Shown here: positions 8,054-16,424 of the stretch, piece by piece
How the letters are laid out: each line of letters starts with the position of its first letter
Position numbering within the stretch: position 1 is the first letter of the stretch
Origin: Sedimentitalea todarodis
GTDB taxonomy: Bacteria > Pseudomonadota > Alphaproteobacteria > Rhodobacterales > Rhodobacteraceae
Reading direction: 5' to 3'
Length of the DNA stretch: 64,000 nucleotides
NCBI RefSeq assembly: GCF_032595355.1
Contig: NZ_JASMWN010000012.1
Span: forward strand, 62,001 to 126,000
The notes under the pieces: generated by a model
Database searches by the model: none
The model's input: only the letters and a program-made list of their open reading frames with translations
What the model was told of the DNA's origin: nothing
Program-made: the position numbers and the translations under genes

Positions 8054-9016
8054 TCATTCTTCCTTTAGAGGACGCGCAAGCAGCTCTGCCATCGCGTCGG
8101 TTAGTGTCAGTTCTCCATCCAGCATGCCGACCACCGCGCGGGTGATCGGAAGGTCAAGTCCCAGGTCATCCGCTTTGACATAGACGGCATGGGCCGTCGC
8201 AGCCCCTTCGACCGTCACCGACGGATCAAACCGTTCGCCACGGCCAAGGGACAGACCAAGCCTGTAGTTCCGCGACTGCTCCGAGGTGCAGGTCAACGTG
8301 AGATCGCCAAAGCCCGAAAGCCCGGCAAGCGTTTCGCGCTGCGCGCCGAGCGCCAGCGCCATGCGCTGCATTTCGGCATATCCCCTTGTCATGAGCGCCG
8401 CGCGCGCGCTGTCGCCTAACCCGGCGCCGATCACCGCGCCACAGGCAATCGCCACCACGTTCTTGAGGGCCCCACCCAATTCCGCGCCGATGACATCCCG
8501 GGTCCGGTAGAGGCGCAGGTTCGCTGTTGTCAGCTCCTGCTGCAAATTTCGCCCCAGGTCCGAATCAGCACATGCCAGCGTCAGCGCCGTTGGAAGACCC
8601 CGCGCGATGTCATGGGCAAAGCTCGGCCCGGTGAGCAACGCCGTGCGCGTTTGCGCCACGACCTCTGCCATGACCGCAACCGGCCCGACACCGGTGCCCA
8701 ATTCGATCCCCTTGCAACAGGCCACCAGCGTTCGCGGGGTCAGCCACGCGGTATGTTCGGTCAGAACCCGGCGCAATTGCTGCATGGGAACCGCCAGCAA
8801 GAGGGTGTCCTGCGCAGCGGCCTGTTCCATGTCCGAAGTAACGGTCAACTGATCCGGAAGCGTGACACCCGGCAGACGGGCCGTGTTTTTCCGGTCATTC
8901 TGAATCACGCGGGCGTGCTCTTTGGATCTGGCCCACATGGTAACCGGGCACTGGTGAGCCAGCGATATCGCAAGCGCCGTTCCGAACGCACCGGATCCGA
9001 TTACGCTGATACTCAT
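8054..9016 (-). CDS. gpsA: Glycerol-3-phosphate dehydrogenase [NAD(P)+]
   Basis: Cytosolic enzyme of 320 residues reducing dihydroxyacetone phosphate to sn-glycerol-3-phosphate for phospholipid synthesis. The nucleotide-binding motif is SVIGSGAFGTALA at residues 4-16, the substrate region includes CCKGIELGTG, and the catalytic Lys lies in GGALKNVVAIACG. The ATG overlaps the tsaD stop by four bases (ATGA), so translation is coupled. Confidence 0.96.
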   Translation of the reverse strand: MSISVIGSGAFGTALAISLAHQCPVTMWARSKEHARVIQNDRKNTARLPGVTLPDQLTVTSDMEQAAAQDTLLLAVPMQQLRRVLTEHTAWLTPRTLVACCKGIELGTGVGPVAVMAEVVAQTRTALLTGPSFAHDIARGLPTALTLACADSDLGRNLQQELTTANLRLYRTRDVIGAELGGALKNVVAIACGAVIGAGLGDSARAALMTRGYAEMQRMALALGAQRETLAGLSGFGDLTLTCTSEQSRNYRLGLSLGRGERFDPSVTVEGAATAHAVYVKADDLGLDLPITRAVVGMLDGELTLTDAMAELLARPLKEE

Positions 9017-10110
9017 GCCTTGGCGCCTTTTCTGCCGCTGCCCAGCAAGGCCGGGCTGCTGTTATCCAATGGCCAGCGCGGGCGGGCGGCCAGATCCATG
9101 CCATCGCGGACCCCATCGCGGAATCGTTCGATCCCGGCATAGGCGATCATCGCCGCATTATCCGTGCAGAGCGCAAGCGGAGGCGCAAGAAATCCGGTGC
9201 CTGATTCGCCTGCGACTGCTTCAAGCGCAGTGCGGATCGCCGTGTTCGCGGCAACGCCGCCCGCAACGGCCAGTGTTGGTTCCGCGGGGTTTTCAGCGAG
9301 ATAGATGCGCAACGCGCGACGTGTCTTTTCCGCCAGAACGTCGGCGACGGCCTCTTGAAACCCCGCGCACATGTCGGCGCGGTCCTGCCGCGTGATCCCG
9401 CTCTTGTCTGCGACAATCTGATCGCGTTGCCGCAACAGCGCGGTCTTGAGGCCCGAGAAGGAAAGATTGCAATCGGCACGGTCCAGCAACGGTCGCGGAA
9501 AACGAAAACGTCGCGGATCGCCTTTGAGCGCTTCGGCCTGCACGGCCGGGCCACCGGGCTGAGGCAGCCCCAAAAGGCGCGCGGTCTTGTCGAAGGCTTC
9601 GCCCGGCGCGTCGTCGATGGTGCCGCCCAACCGGACAAAATCGTCCGGCGCGCGCACCAGCAGGTACTGGCAATGCCCACCTGACACGAGGAGCATGAGG
9701 TAGGGAAACGCAATGCCATCCGTGAGACGCGGGGTCAGTGCATGGCCGGCAAGATGGTTGATCCCCACCAGTGGCAACCCCGTTGCCGCGCAAATGCCCT
9801 TGGCGCACATGACACCTGACATGACCCCACCAATCAGCCCCGGACCTGAGGTAACGGCAACTGCATCCAGGTTTTCAAGCGTCAGATCCGCCGCTGCCAG
9901 AGCTTCGCGGACGCATTGATCGAGCTTTTCCGCATGTGCCCGGGCCGCAAGCTCGGGCACGACGCCGCCATAGGCGCTGTGCAACTCGGTCTGTCCAAAC
10001 ACAATTGATGACAGGATTTCGGCGCGATCGGCACCGGATTGCCGCACAACGGCGGCGGCGGTATCGTCACAACTGCTTTCCAGCCCCAATACGGTAAGTG
10101 TCTGTGCCAT
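9013..10110 (-). CDS. tsaD: tRNA N6-adenosine threonylcarbamoyltransferase
   Basis: Kae1/TsaD protein transferring the threonylcarbamoyl group to A37 of ANN-decoding tRNAs, working with TsaB and TsaE. Visible motifs are LGLESSCDDTAAAVV at the start, the metal-binding HLAGH, and LLLVSGGHCQYL. At 365 residues it is of normal length. I chose the ATG at 10110; an in-frame ATG at 10122 has a better spaced AGGACAGGG and is a fair alternative. It is divergent from hemD across about 74 bp and first of the operon with gpsA. Confidence 0.95.
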   Translation of the reverse strand: MAQTLTVLGLESSCDDTAAAVVRQSGADRAEILSSIVFGQTELHSAYGGVVPELAARAHAEKLDQCVREALAAADLTLENLDAVAVTSGPGLIGGVMSGVMCAKGICAATGLPLVGINHLAGHALTPRLTDGIAFPYLMLLVSGGHCQYLLVRAPDDFVRLGGTIDDAPGEAFDKTARLLGLPQPGGPAVQAEALKGDPRRFRFPRPLLDRADCNLSFSGLKTALLRQRDQIVADKSGITRQDRADMCAGFQEAVADVLAEKTRRALRIYLAENPAEPTLAVAGGVAANTAIRTALEAVAGESGTGFLAPPLALCTDNAAMIAYAGIERFRDGVRDGMDLAARPRWPLDNSSPALLGSGRKGAKA

Positions 10111-10184
10111 AGGCCTGATCATTGCACCCTGTCCTGTCGGGGGGTATCACCCTATGCGTTGCCAAACAATCCCGGTGCGTGTTG

Positions 10185-10925
10185 ATGTCTGATCCTGCGA
10201 CGACCTTGTTGATGACCCGCCCGCGTGCCGAGGCGGAGCGGTTCCTGCGCCAACTGCCCGCCGATGTCCTGCAACGTGTGACACCCGTTGTTTCGCCGCT
10301 TCTCAAGATCGAGACCTGCGGTGAAACCGCAAACCTGGAAAACGTTGCGGGCGTGATCTTTACCTCCGCCAACGGCGCGCGGTCAGCAGCCGCGCCTGAC
10401 CAAAACACTGCAATACCAGCGTATTGCGTTGGCGCGGCAACAGCCCGGATCGCAGCGCGTCTCGGTTGGCGCGTGGATGCGATTGGCGAGAACGCGGATG
10501 AACTCGTCGCCACTCTGATCCAATCCAATACCTGCGGCCCATTGCTGCATCTGTGCGGCAGACACACGCGCGGCAAGGTTGCAGAACGGCTTTGTCACGC
10601 CGGGTGCCGGACGACGCGGCATGTGGTTTACGAACAGAAACTGCTGCCGATCAACGACAAGATTCTTGCGATTCTGCGCGAAAGTGCCCTTGTGATCGCT
10701 CCGATCTTTTCACCGCGTACAGCGCGTCAATTTGTCAATCAATGCCCCGAAATCAAGCATTTGCACCTTGTCGCGATGAGCGAGGCGGTCGCGGAACCCC
10801 TGTCTGGCATGGCACATTCATCACTATCGGTTGCCAAGCACCCGAATGCTGCCAGTATGGTGTCTGCTATTGAAATGCTTGCCCAACGACACTGCCGGGT
10901 TGAGAGTGGCGGGGGTGCGCAGTAA
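10185..10925 (+). CDS. hemD: Uroporphyrinogen-III synthase
   Basis: Cyclises hydroxymethylbilane to uroporphyrinogen III in tetrapyrrole synthesis. The 246-residue protein shows the loosely conserved family pattern: LLMTRPRAEAERF at the start, VAGVIFTSANGARSAA, YCVGAATARIAARLGW, and GPLLHLCGRHTRGKVAERL. The start is uncertain; there is no good ribosome site before 10185 and an in-frame ATG at 10212 is possible. Its position immediately before mic60 and hemY supports the assignment. Confidence 0.87.
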   Translation: MSDPATTLLMTRPRAEAERFLRQLPADVLQRVTPVVSPLLKIETCGETANLENVAGVIFTSANGARSAAAPDQNTAIPAYCVGAATARIAARLGWRVDAIGENADELVATLIQSNTCGPLLHLCGRHTRGKVAERLCHAGCRTTRHVVYEQKLLPINDKILAILRESALVIAPIFSPRTARQFVNQCPEIKHLHLVAMSEAVAEPLSGMAHSSLSVAKHPNAASMVSAIEMLAQRHCRVESGGGAQ

Positions 10926-10978
10926 CATTCAAGAGGTCTTGGGTATGATTGATTTGAGAATCAAAGGGGTAATACACG

Positions 10979-12211
10979 GTGGCTGACAAGAAGACGCCCG
11001 AACACGACGAGGAAACCGGCGGCCAAACCGAACCCGACAAGATTGATGTCGAAGCGGAGTCTGCGGATAGTGGCGCGGAAACGGACACGCCTGAGGTCGA
11101 GGTGGACACACCCGCTGACCTGGCCGAACCCGATCCGGTTGATGACCATCAGAATACACCGTCCCAAGCCGAGCGCACCGTCGTGGAAAAGGAAAAGATC
11201 ATCGAAACCCGCAGCGGCTTCGGATCGGCTCTGTTCGGCGGTATCGTGGCCGCCTGCCTTGGCTTCATCGCCGCGCGGTCCGATGTCATCGAACCTTATT
11301 TGCCCGATTTCCTGAGTTCCAAGGACGTGTCCGGCGAACTCTCCGAATTGCAATCCGGTCTCGCGACCCAGACAGAGAACATTTCCGCAGTCAGTGACAA
11401 GGTCGATGCCATCGTCATACCGGACCTTGGGCCGGTTGAGACCAGCATCACCGATCTGACCGCGCAGGTCGCACCGCTGAGCGACCGGATCGATTCGATG
11501 CGCGCCGATCTTGCGGACATGGACAAGCGATTGACCGAAGTTGCGAAACGGCCAATTTCCGAAGGCGTGTCCGAGGCTGCGATCGCCGCCTACGAGAAAG
11601 AACTGGCCGATCTGCAAAAGGCCATGGCCACGCAGCGCAGCGAGGTCGAGGGCCTGATTGCCGATGCCCGTGCGATCAAGGACGAAGCCGGCCAATTGGA
11701 AGCCAACGCCGCAAAGGCAGCCCAGCAAGCGGCCAATCGCGCGACCATGGCGCAGTTGCGAGCGGCATTGGATGCCGGATCGCCGTTTGCTGCGGAAACC
11801 GAAGAACTGACGGCTGCCGGAGTAGAGGTTCCCGCCGATCTGGCCGGATCCGCTGCGGATGGTGTCGCGACACTGACTGCGCTGAACAACAGCTTTCCGC
11901 CCGCAGCGCGCACCGCCCTGGCCGCGGCGAGGGCAGAACGCAGTACCGACGATCGCGGCCTCGGGTCTTTCCTCAAACGCCAGCTGGGCGCGCGTTCGGT
12001 CGAACCGCGCGAGGGTGACGACGCCGATGCCATCCTGTCACGTGCCGAAGCCGCCGTTGCCGATGGTCGCCTTGATGAAGCGTTGAACGACATTGCCACG
12101 CTGCCTGACACTGCGCAGGCAGCCATGAGCACCTGGGTCGACCGGGCGCATGCGCGACAGGTTGCGGTCACCGCCGCCGACTCTCTGGCTGCCAGCCTGA
12201 ACTCAAACTGA
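10979..12211 (+). CDS. mic60: Alphaproteobacterial Mic60/mitofilin homologue
   Basis: Inner-membrane protein of 410 residues. An acidic N-terminus (residues 1-75) is followed by one membrane span at about 82-99, a long coiled-coil region from about 110 to 250, and a C-terminal helical mitofilin-type domain (AEAAVADGRLDEALNDIATL near residue 360). Mitochondrial Mic60 shapes cristae; alphaproteobacterial versions are known to deform intracytoplasmic membranes and to sit next to hemD and hemY, as here. Translation starts at GTG 10979 after AAAGGGG. It lies 53 bp after hemD and 10 bp before hemY. Confidence 0.85.
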   Translation: MADKKTPEHDEETGGQTEPDKIDVEAESADSGAETDTPEVEVDTPADLAEPDPVDDHQNTPSQAERTVVEKEKIIETRSGFGSALFGGIVAACLGFIAARSDVIEPYLPDFLSSKDVSGELSELQSGLATQTENISAVSDKVDAIVIPDLGPVETSITDLTAQVAPLSDRIDSMRADLADMDKRLTEVAKRPISEGVSEAAIAAYEKELADLQKAMATQRSEVEGLIADARAIKDEAGQLEANAAKAAQQAANRATMAQLRAALDAGSPFAAETEELTAAGVEVPADLAGSAADGVATLTALNNSFPPAARTALAAARAERSTDDRGLGSFLKRQLGARSVEPREGDDADAILSRAEAAVADGRLDEALNDIATLPDTAQAAMSTWVDRAHARQVAVTAADSLAASLNSN

Positions 12212-12221
12212 AGGACCTGCC

Positions 12222-13718
12222 ATGCTCTGGTCACTAATAAAGATTCTGATCTTTGTCGCGATCGTCGCGCTGCTCGCCCTGGGTGCCGGTTATCTGATGG
12301 AATCCCAAGGTGGGGTTCAAATCACACTGGCCGGGACCGAATACACACTTGGCCCGCTGCAATCGGTCATGGCCGCCGCGGTACTGGTGATTCTGGTCTG
12401 GCTTGGCCTGAAACTTCTGTCTCTGCTCGTCGCGACGCTCCATTTCCTCAACGGAGATGAAACGGCGTTGTCACGCTATTTCGACAGGAACCGCGAGAAA
12501 AAGGGATTCGAAGCGCTGTCTGATGGCCTCTTGGCACTTGCATCGGGCGAAGCGAAACAGGCCATGTCCAAGGCTGCGAAAGCGGAAAAATACCTTCAGA
12601 AGCCAGAGCTTACAAACCTGCTGACGGCGCAGGCAGCCGAGATGGCCGGCGATACCAACAAGGCGACGGAAACCTACAAGAAACTGATTCAGAACGACAG
12701 CACCCGTTTCGTCGGGGTGCGCGGGATCATGAAGCAAAAGCTGTCGGAGGGCGATACCGCGACCGCTCGCAAACTGGCGGAAAAGGCCTTTCAACTCAAA
12801 CCGCGCCACGAGGAAACGCAGGATGTCCTGCTCAAGCTGCAGGCGCAGGCACGCGATTGGAGCGGTGCGCGGAACACGTTGAATGCCAAGTTGAAATCCG
12901 GCAGCCTGCCCCGCGATGTAGTGACCCGGCGCGAAGCAGTTCTGGCGCTCTCCGAGGCTCAGGACATCATCGCTGAAGGCACCAGCATTGAAGGGCAGGA
13001 ACAGGCGATTGAAGCCAATCGTCTTTCTCCCGACCTGGTTCCGGCGGCGGCAATGGCCGCGCGGTCCTATATCGCTGCGGACAAGCCGAGAAAGGCGATC
13101 AGGGTTCTGAAAAAGGCATGGGATGCCCAGCCACACCCGGATCTGGCCGCCGCATTTGCAGAGATAAAGCCCACGGAAACGGCAGCAGAACGCGTCAAAC
13201 GGTTTGGCACCCTGACAAACATCAGGCCCCAACATCCGGAAACCCGACTGGTCCGCGCGGAACTCAATATCGTGGCCGAGGACTTTCCCGAGGCACGCCG
13301 GGCATTGGGCGATCTGGCAGAAACGGCGGCGGATGCGCGGGCATTGACCCTGATGGCCGCGATCGAGCGCGGCGAAGGTGCGCCGGACTCCGTGGTGCAA
13401 GGCTGGCTGACCAAGGCGCTGAACGCGCCGCGCGGTCCGCAATGGGTCTGCGAGAACTGCAATCATATCCACGGGGTCTGGTCACCGGTTTGCGAAAGCT
13501 GCGAGAGCTTTGACACGCTTGCATGGAAGGTCCCGCAGACACCGGAAATCAGCAGCGCAACGGGTGCTCATCTGTTGCCGCTGATTGCAAAAGGGCCGGA
13601 GCCGGTAGACATTGTTCCCGACGCCGAAATCCTCGATGCGGACTCGGATGCAACAGACGTGGAAGACGCTCCAGATACCGAAATTGCAGGAATGCCACAG
13701 GACAAGCCTGCGACCTGA
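12222..13718 (+). CDS. hemY: HemY-type TPR membrane protein with C-terminal zinc ribbon
   Basis: Protein of 498 residues with two N-terminal membrane helices (about 5-25 and 49-76), the HemY_N signature between them, then TPR-like helical repeats to about residue 400. The function of HemY in haem synthesis is not biochemically defined. Cys410, Cys413, Cys424 and Cys427 form a CxxC-x10-CxxC knuckle (CENCNHIHG ... CESC), reminiscent of the rubredoxin-like end of LapB/YciM. A low-complexity acidic tail follows. AAGGACC precedes the ATG. It is the last gene of hemD-mic60-hemY. Confidence 0.88.
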   Translation: MLWSLIKILIFVAIVALLALGAGYLMESQGGVQITLAGTEYTLGPLQSVMAAAVLVILVWLGLKLLSLLVATLHFLNGDETALSRYFDRNREKKGFEALSDGLLALASGEAKQAMSKAAKAEKYLQKPELTNLLTAQAAEMAGDTNKATETYKKLIQNDSTRFVGVRGIMKQKLSEGDTATARKLAEKAFQLKPRHEETQDVLLKLQAQARDWSGARNTLNAKLKSGSLPRDVVTRREAVLALSEAQDIIAEGTSIEGQEQAIEANRLSPDLVPAAAMAARSYIAADKPRKAIRVLKKAWDAQPHPDLAAAFAEIKPTETAAERVKRFGTLTNIRPQHPETRLVRAELNIVAEDFPEARRALGDLAETAADARALTLMAAIERGEGAPDSVVQGWLTKALNAPRGPQWVCENCNHIHGVWSPVCESCESFDTLAWKVPQTPEISSATGAHLLPLIAKGPEPVDIVPDAEILDADSDATDVEDAPDTEIAGMPQDKPAT

Positions 13719-13815
13719 CAGGATCCGGTGGACTACAGCAAACAAGGTCGCTGGTGGATGAACGGACCATCCGCGCCCATGCGCACTCTTGCCAGGTGTA
13801 GAGCCCAGGCGCGCC

Positions 13816-14823
13816 TTAGCCAGTTCGTCGCGCATCGGTGAAGGATTGCATCACCTCCGCCGTAATTTTCAGTGACTTCAATCGCGCGGTGTGGTCGTGG
13901 ATGGGCGCATTTACGATGACCTCGTCAGGTTTATACCGCTGAACAAGCCTCGTCATCGAAGCGCGCACCTGATCGGCGGTTCCAGCGACCGAGCATTGCA
14001 TCGCCTGATCGACCATGCGCAGCAATCCGGCGTCCAGAACCTGAGTAATGTCGCGGACCGGACGCGGGAGTGGCCCGGGCAGTCCGCTGCGCAGGCGCGC
14101 AAACGCCTGCTGCATCGAGGTTTTCAGGTATGTGCCGGTGTCAGCGTCATCCGCCGCAAAGGCATTTGCCGCCAACATGAAATAGGGCGCCTCGGAGAAC
14201 TGCGACGGCTGGAACCGATCCCGATAGATATCCAAAGCCTCGGCGAGGGCCGCAGGCGCGAAATGCGAGGCAAAGGCATAAGGCAGCCCCAGTTGCGCCG
14301 CCAGTTGTGCGCCATAGAGGCTGGAGCCGAGTATCCAGACCGGCACGTGGGTGCCCTCTCCGGGAACCGCCCGGACCGGTTGGTTTGGGGACGCCTCGTC
14401 CAGGTAGCCAAGCAATTCGATGACATCCTGCGGAAAACTGTCGGTCTGGTCCATTCCACGGCGCAAGGCGCGCGCGGTTTGCATGTCGGTTCCGGGTGCC
14501 CGCCCGACTCCCAGATCGATCCGTCCGGGATAGAGTGTCGCCAAGGTTCCGAATTGTTCCGCAACGATCAGCGGCGCATGGTTCGGAAGCATCACGCCAC
14601 CAGATCCGACCCGGATGGTCCTGGTTCCACCTGCCACATGCCCGATGACGACCGAGGTCGCGGCACTTGCGATACCCGGCATGTTGTGATGCTCGGCCAG
14701 CCAATAGCGTGTATACCCCCAGCGTTCGGCATGCTGTGCCAGATCCAGCGTGTTGCGCAACGACTGCGCAGCCGAGCCGCCTTCGACGATCGGTGAAAGA
14801 TCAAGTACAGAATAGCGGGGCAC
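13816..14823 (-). CDS. Luciferase-like (LLM class) flavin-dependent oxidoreductase
   Basis: TIM-barrel flavin-dependent oxidoreductase of 335 residues, resembling the YhbW/MsnO8 branch: SVLDLSPIVEGG at the start, YWLAEHHNMPGIASAA, VGSGGVMLPNHAPLIVAEQF, and LYPGRIDLGVGRAPGTD. The substrate cannot be told. The start codon is GTG at 14823 with AAGGA eight bases upstream. It lies 42 bp downstream of the DUF1244 gene on the same strand and converges with hemY. Confidence 0.9.
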   Translation of the reverse strand: MPRYSVLDLSPIVEGGSAAQSLRNTLDLAQHAERWGYTRYWLAEHHNMPGIASAATSVVIGHVAGGTRTIRVGSGGVMLPNHAPLIVAEQFGTLATLYPGRIDLGVGRAPGTDMQTARALRRGMDQTDSFPQDVIELLGYLDEASPNQPVRAVPGEGTHVPVWILGSSLYGAQLAAQLGLPYAFASHFAPAALAEALDIYRDRFQPSQFSEAPYFMLAANAFAADDADTGTYLKTSMQQAFARLRSGLPGPLPRPVRDITQVLDAGLLRMVDQAMQCSVAGTADQVRASMTRLVQRYKPDEVIVNAPIHDHTARLKSLKITAEVMQSFTDARRTG

Positions 14824-14865
14824 CGGACGGTCCTTGCGTGAGGGGCAACGTGAAGAGGTGTAGAG

Positions 14866-15180
14866 TTATCCGTCTTTGCCGACATTCTCCGCAAAGGCAG
14901 TCTTGAAGGCCTCCTGCGTCTTGTCGCTGGCCTCGGTCTGGTACTCGGACTTCCACTGGTCCATCGTCATGCCGTAGAAAATTTCGCGCGCCTGCATCTT
15001 GTCCATGTCGATGCCTTTTTCATTGGCGGCTTCCTGATACCAGCGCGACAGACAATTCCTGCAAAACCCGGCCAGGTTCATCAGGTCGATATTCTGCACA
15101 TCCGTGCGATCCTGCATCAGGTGTTTCTGCAACCGGCGAAAGGCTGCGGCCTGAAGTTCGATTTCTGTCTGTGCGTCCAT
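14866..15180 (-). CDS. DUF1244 family protein
   Basis: Soluble helical protein of 104 residues with the DUF1244 core: AAFRRLQKHLMQDRTDVQN, then LAGFCRNCLSRWY, which contains two conserved Cys, and AREIFYGMTMDQWKS. Function is not known to me. AAGAAGGG precedes the ATG. Its neighbours on the same strand are the DUF6868-like gene upstream (51 bp) and the luciferase-like gene downstream, possibly one transcript. Confidence 0.88.
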   Translation of the reverse strand: MDAQTEIELQAAAFRRLQKHLMQDRTDVQNIDLMNLAGFCRNCLSRWYQEAANEKGIDMDKMQAREIFYGMTMDQWKSEYQTEASDKTQEAFKTAFAENVGKDG

Positions 15181-15231
15181 GGGAAACCCTTCTTTGTCTG
15201 AATTTGAAACGACGCGCTCTGAAACTGCCTG

Positions 15232-15471
15232 TCAGATCAGCTTGAGCGCGATGTAGGGTGCAACGGTGAAGATGAGCGTGAGTGTCTTGTAGGTCGCAAG
15301 CCAATTGAAATATGCGCGTTTCAGCTCCTTCTCTTCAAGCCCGAACAGACGCTGGTGAATGCTGGCCATCCACGATTGCATTCCGACAATCCCCAGAGTG
15401 GCAACCATCAGATAGCCGATATTGATCACGGCCAGCCAGCCGAAAAAGGTTGTGAGCGTATCGATGGTCAT
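15232..15471 (-). CDS. Small membrane protein (DUF6868-like)
   Basis: Protein of 79 residues with two or three hydrophobic segments (about 8-30 and 58-78) flanking a conserved amphipathic middle (HQRLFGLEEKELKRAYFNWLATYK). This pattern recurs in small membrane proteins of marine proteobacteria that I recall as DUF6868; function unknown. It lies between the N-formylglutamate amidohydrolase and DUF1244 genes on the same strand. Confidence 0.75.
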   Translation of the reverse strand: MTIDTLTTFFGWLAVINIGYLMVATLGIVGMQSWMASIHQRLFGLEEKELKRAYFNWLATYKTLTLIFTVAPYIALKLI

Positions 15472-15566
15472 GACGCCTCAGCTTTCCTGGATACTCTGAT
15501 TGCAGACACTGTTCATATGGGCATCAAAGCGCCCTTCATCAAGAATGCCGACTCGATGCAGCCTTT

Positions 15567-16301
15567 TCAGAGTCCCGACTCCTCAAGTGCGCGCTGCAGG
15601 ATCGGTGCCAGCCGTTCGGCCCATTCGCGCTGACCACTATGATCTGCAATCAGATCGTTGCGGAGTTCTATCAGCACATTGGGACGCCCCGGACCAATCG
15701 CATGCTTGTCGATCGAATCCCCCGGAAGGTGCCCGGAATAGGGCTCGTTGTCGCCGACGCTCAGTCCTTCCGAAGTCAGCAGGTCGATCAAGGGTCGCGC
15801 CAGACGGTCGTCATCGGCATAAAGCACACCGACTTCCCAGGGTCGGGGCGCACGCCCGCGCAATTGGCGGGTATAACTGTGCACGGACAGGATCACGGCG
15901 TGGGGCAGCGCCGCCATGCGGGCAAGCTCGTCGTGATAGGGGCGATAACAGAGGTTCAGACGGCGTTCGATTTCGGCTGCATCCGCGTGCCGGTTGGCCG
16001 GAATGATGGAACCGTCGTAGAGCTTCATCAGAAGTGTTGGGTCATCTTCGCCCCTGTTGGGATCAATCACCAGTCGCGAGAAGTTTGACGCGATCACCGG
16101 AGCGTCCAGAGCGACCGCAAGGTGCTGGGCGACATCGTAGGCCCCCACATCATAGGCAATGTGGCGTTCCATATCCTCGCGCATCAGGCCAAGATCGCCA
16201 CCATTGACCTGTGGGGGCACGGTATTGGTGGCATGGTCGCAGGTAATCAGCCAGCGCGCGGGCCGCGTTTCACCAAGGATATAGAACGGTGTATATGTCA
16301 T
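15567..16301 (-). CDS. N-formylglutamate amidohydrolase family protein
   Basis: Protein of 244 residues of the N-formylglutamate deformylase (HutG-type) family. LITCDHATNTVPP carries the conserved Asp-His, VIASNFSRLVIDPNRGEDDP and ILSVHSYTRQLRG carry further family residues, and LIELRNDLI the conserved acidic end. Members release formate and glutamate from N-formylglutamate or act on related amides. No other histidine-utilisation gene is adjacent, so its substrate is uncertain. The ATG at 16301 begins the family N-terminus. It is divergent from pyk. Confidence 0.9.
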   Translation of the reverse strand: MTYTPFYILGETRPARWLITCDHATNTVPPQVNGGDLGLMREDMERHIAYDVGAYDVAQHLAVALDAPVIASNFSRLVIDPNRGEDDPTLLMKLYDGSIIPANRHADAAEIERRLNLCYRPYHDELARMAALPHAVILSVHSYTRQLRGRAPRPWEVGVLYADDDRLARPLIDLLTSEGLSVGDNEPYSGHLPGDSIDKHAIGPGRPNVLIELRNDLIADHSGQREWAERLAPILQRALEESGL

Positions 16302-16424
16302 CTGCCTGTCATCTCTTTGACGCCAGCTATAGGCGTGCAACAGCTTGCCCGCAAATGGGAATTGAGGCATAAGGCCACTGATTTGTTTGCGGTAACATGA
16401 CTTGATACGAAGGATTTGGACAGA

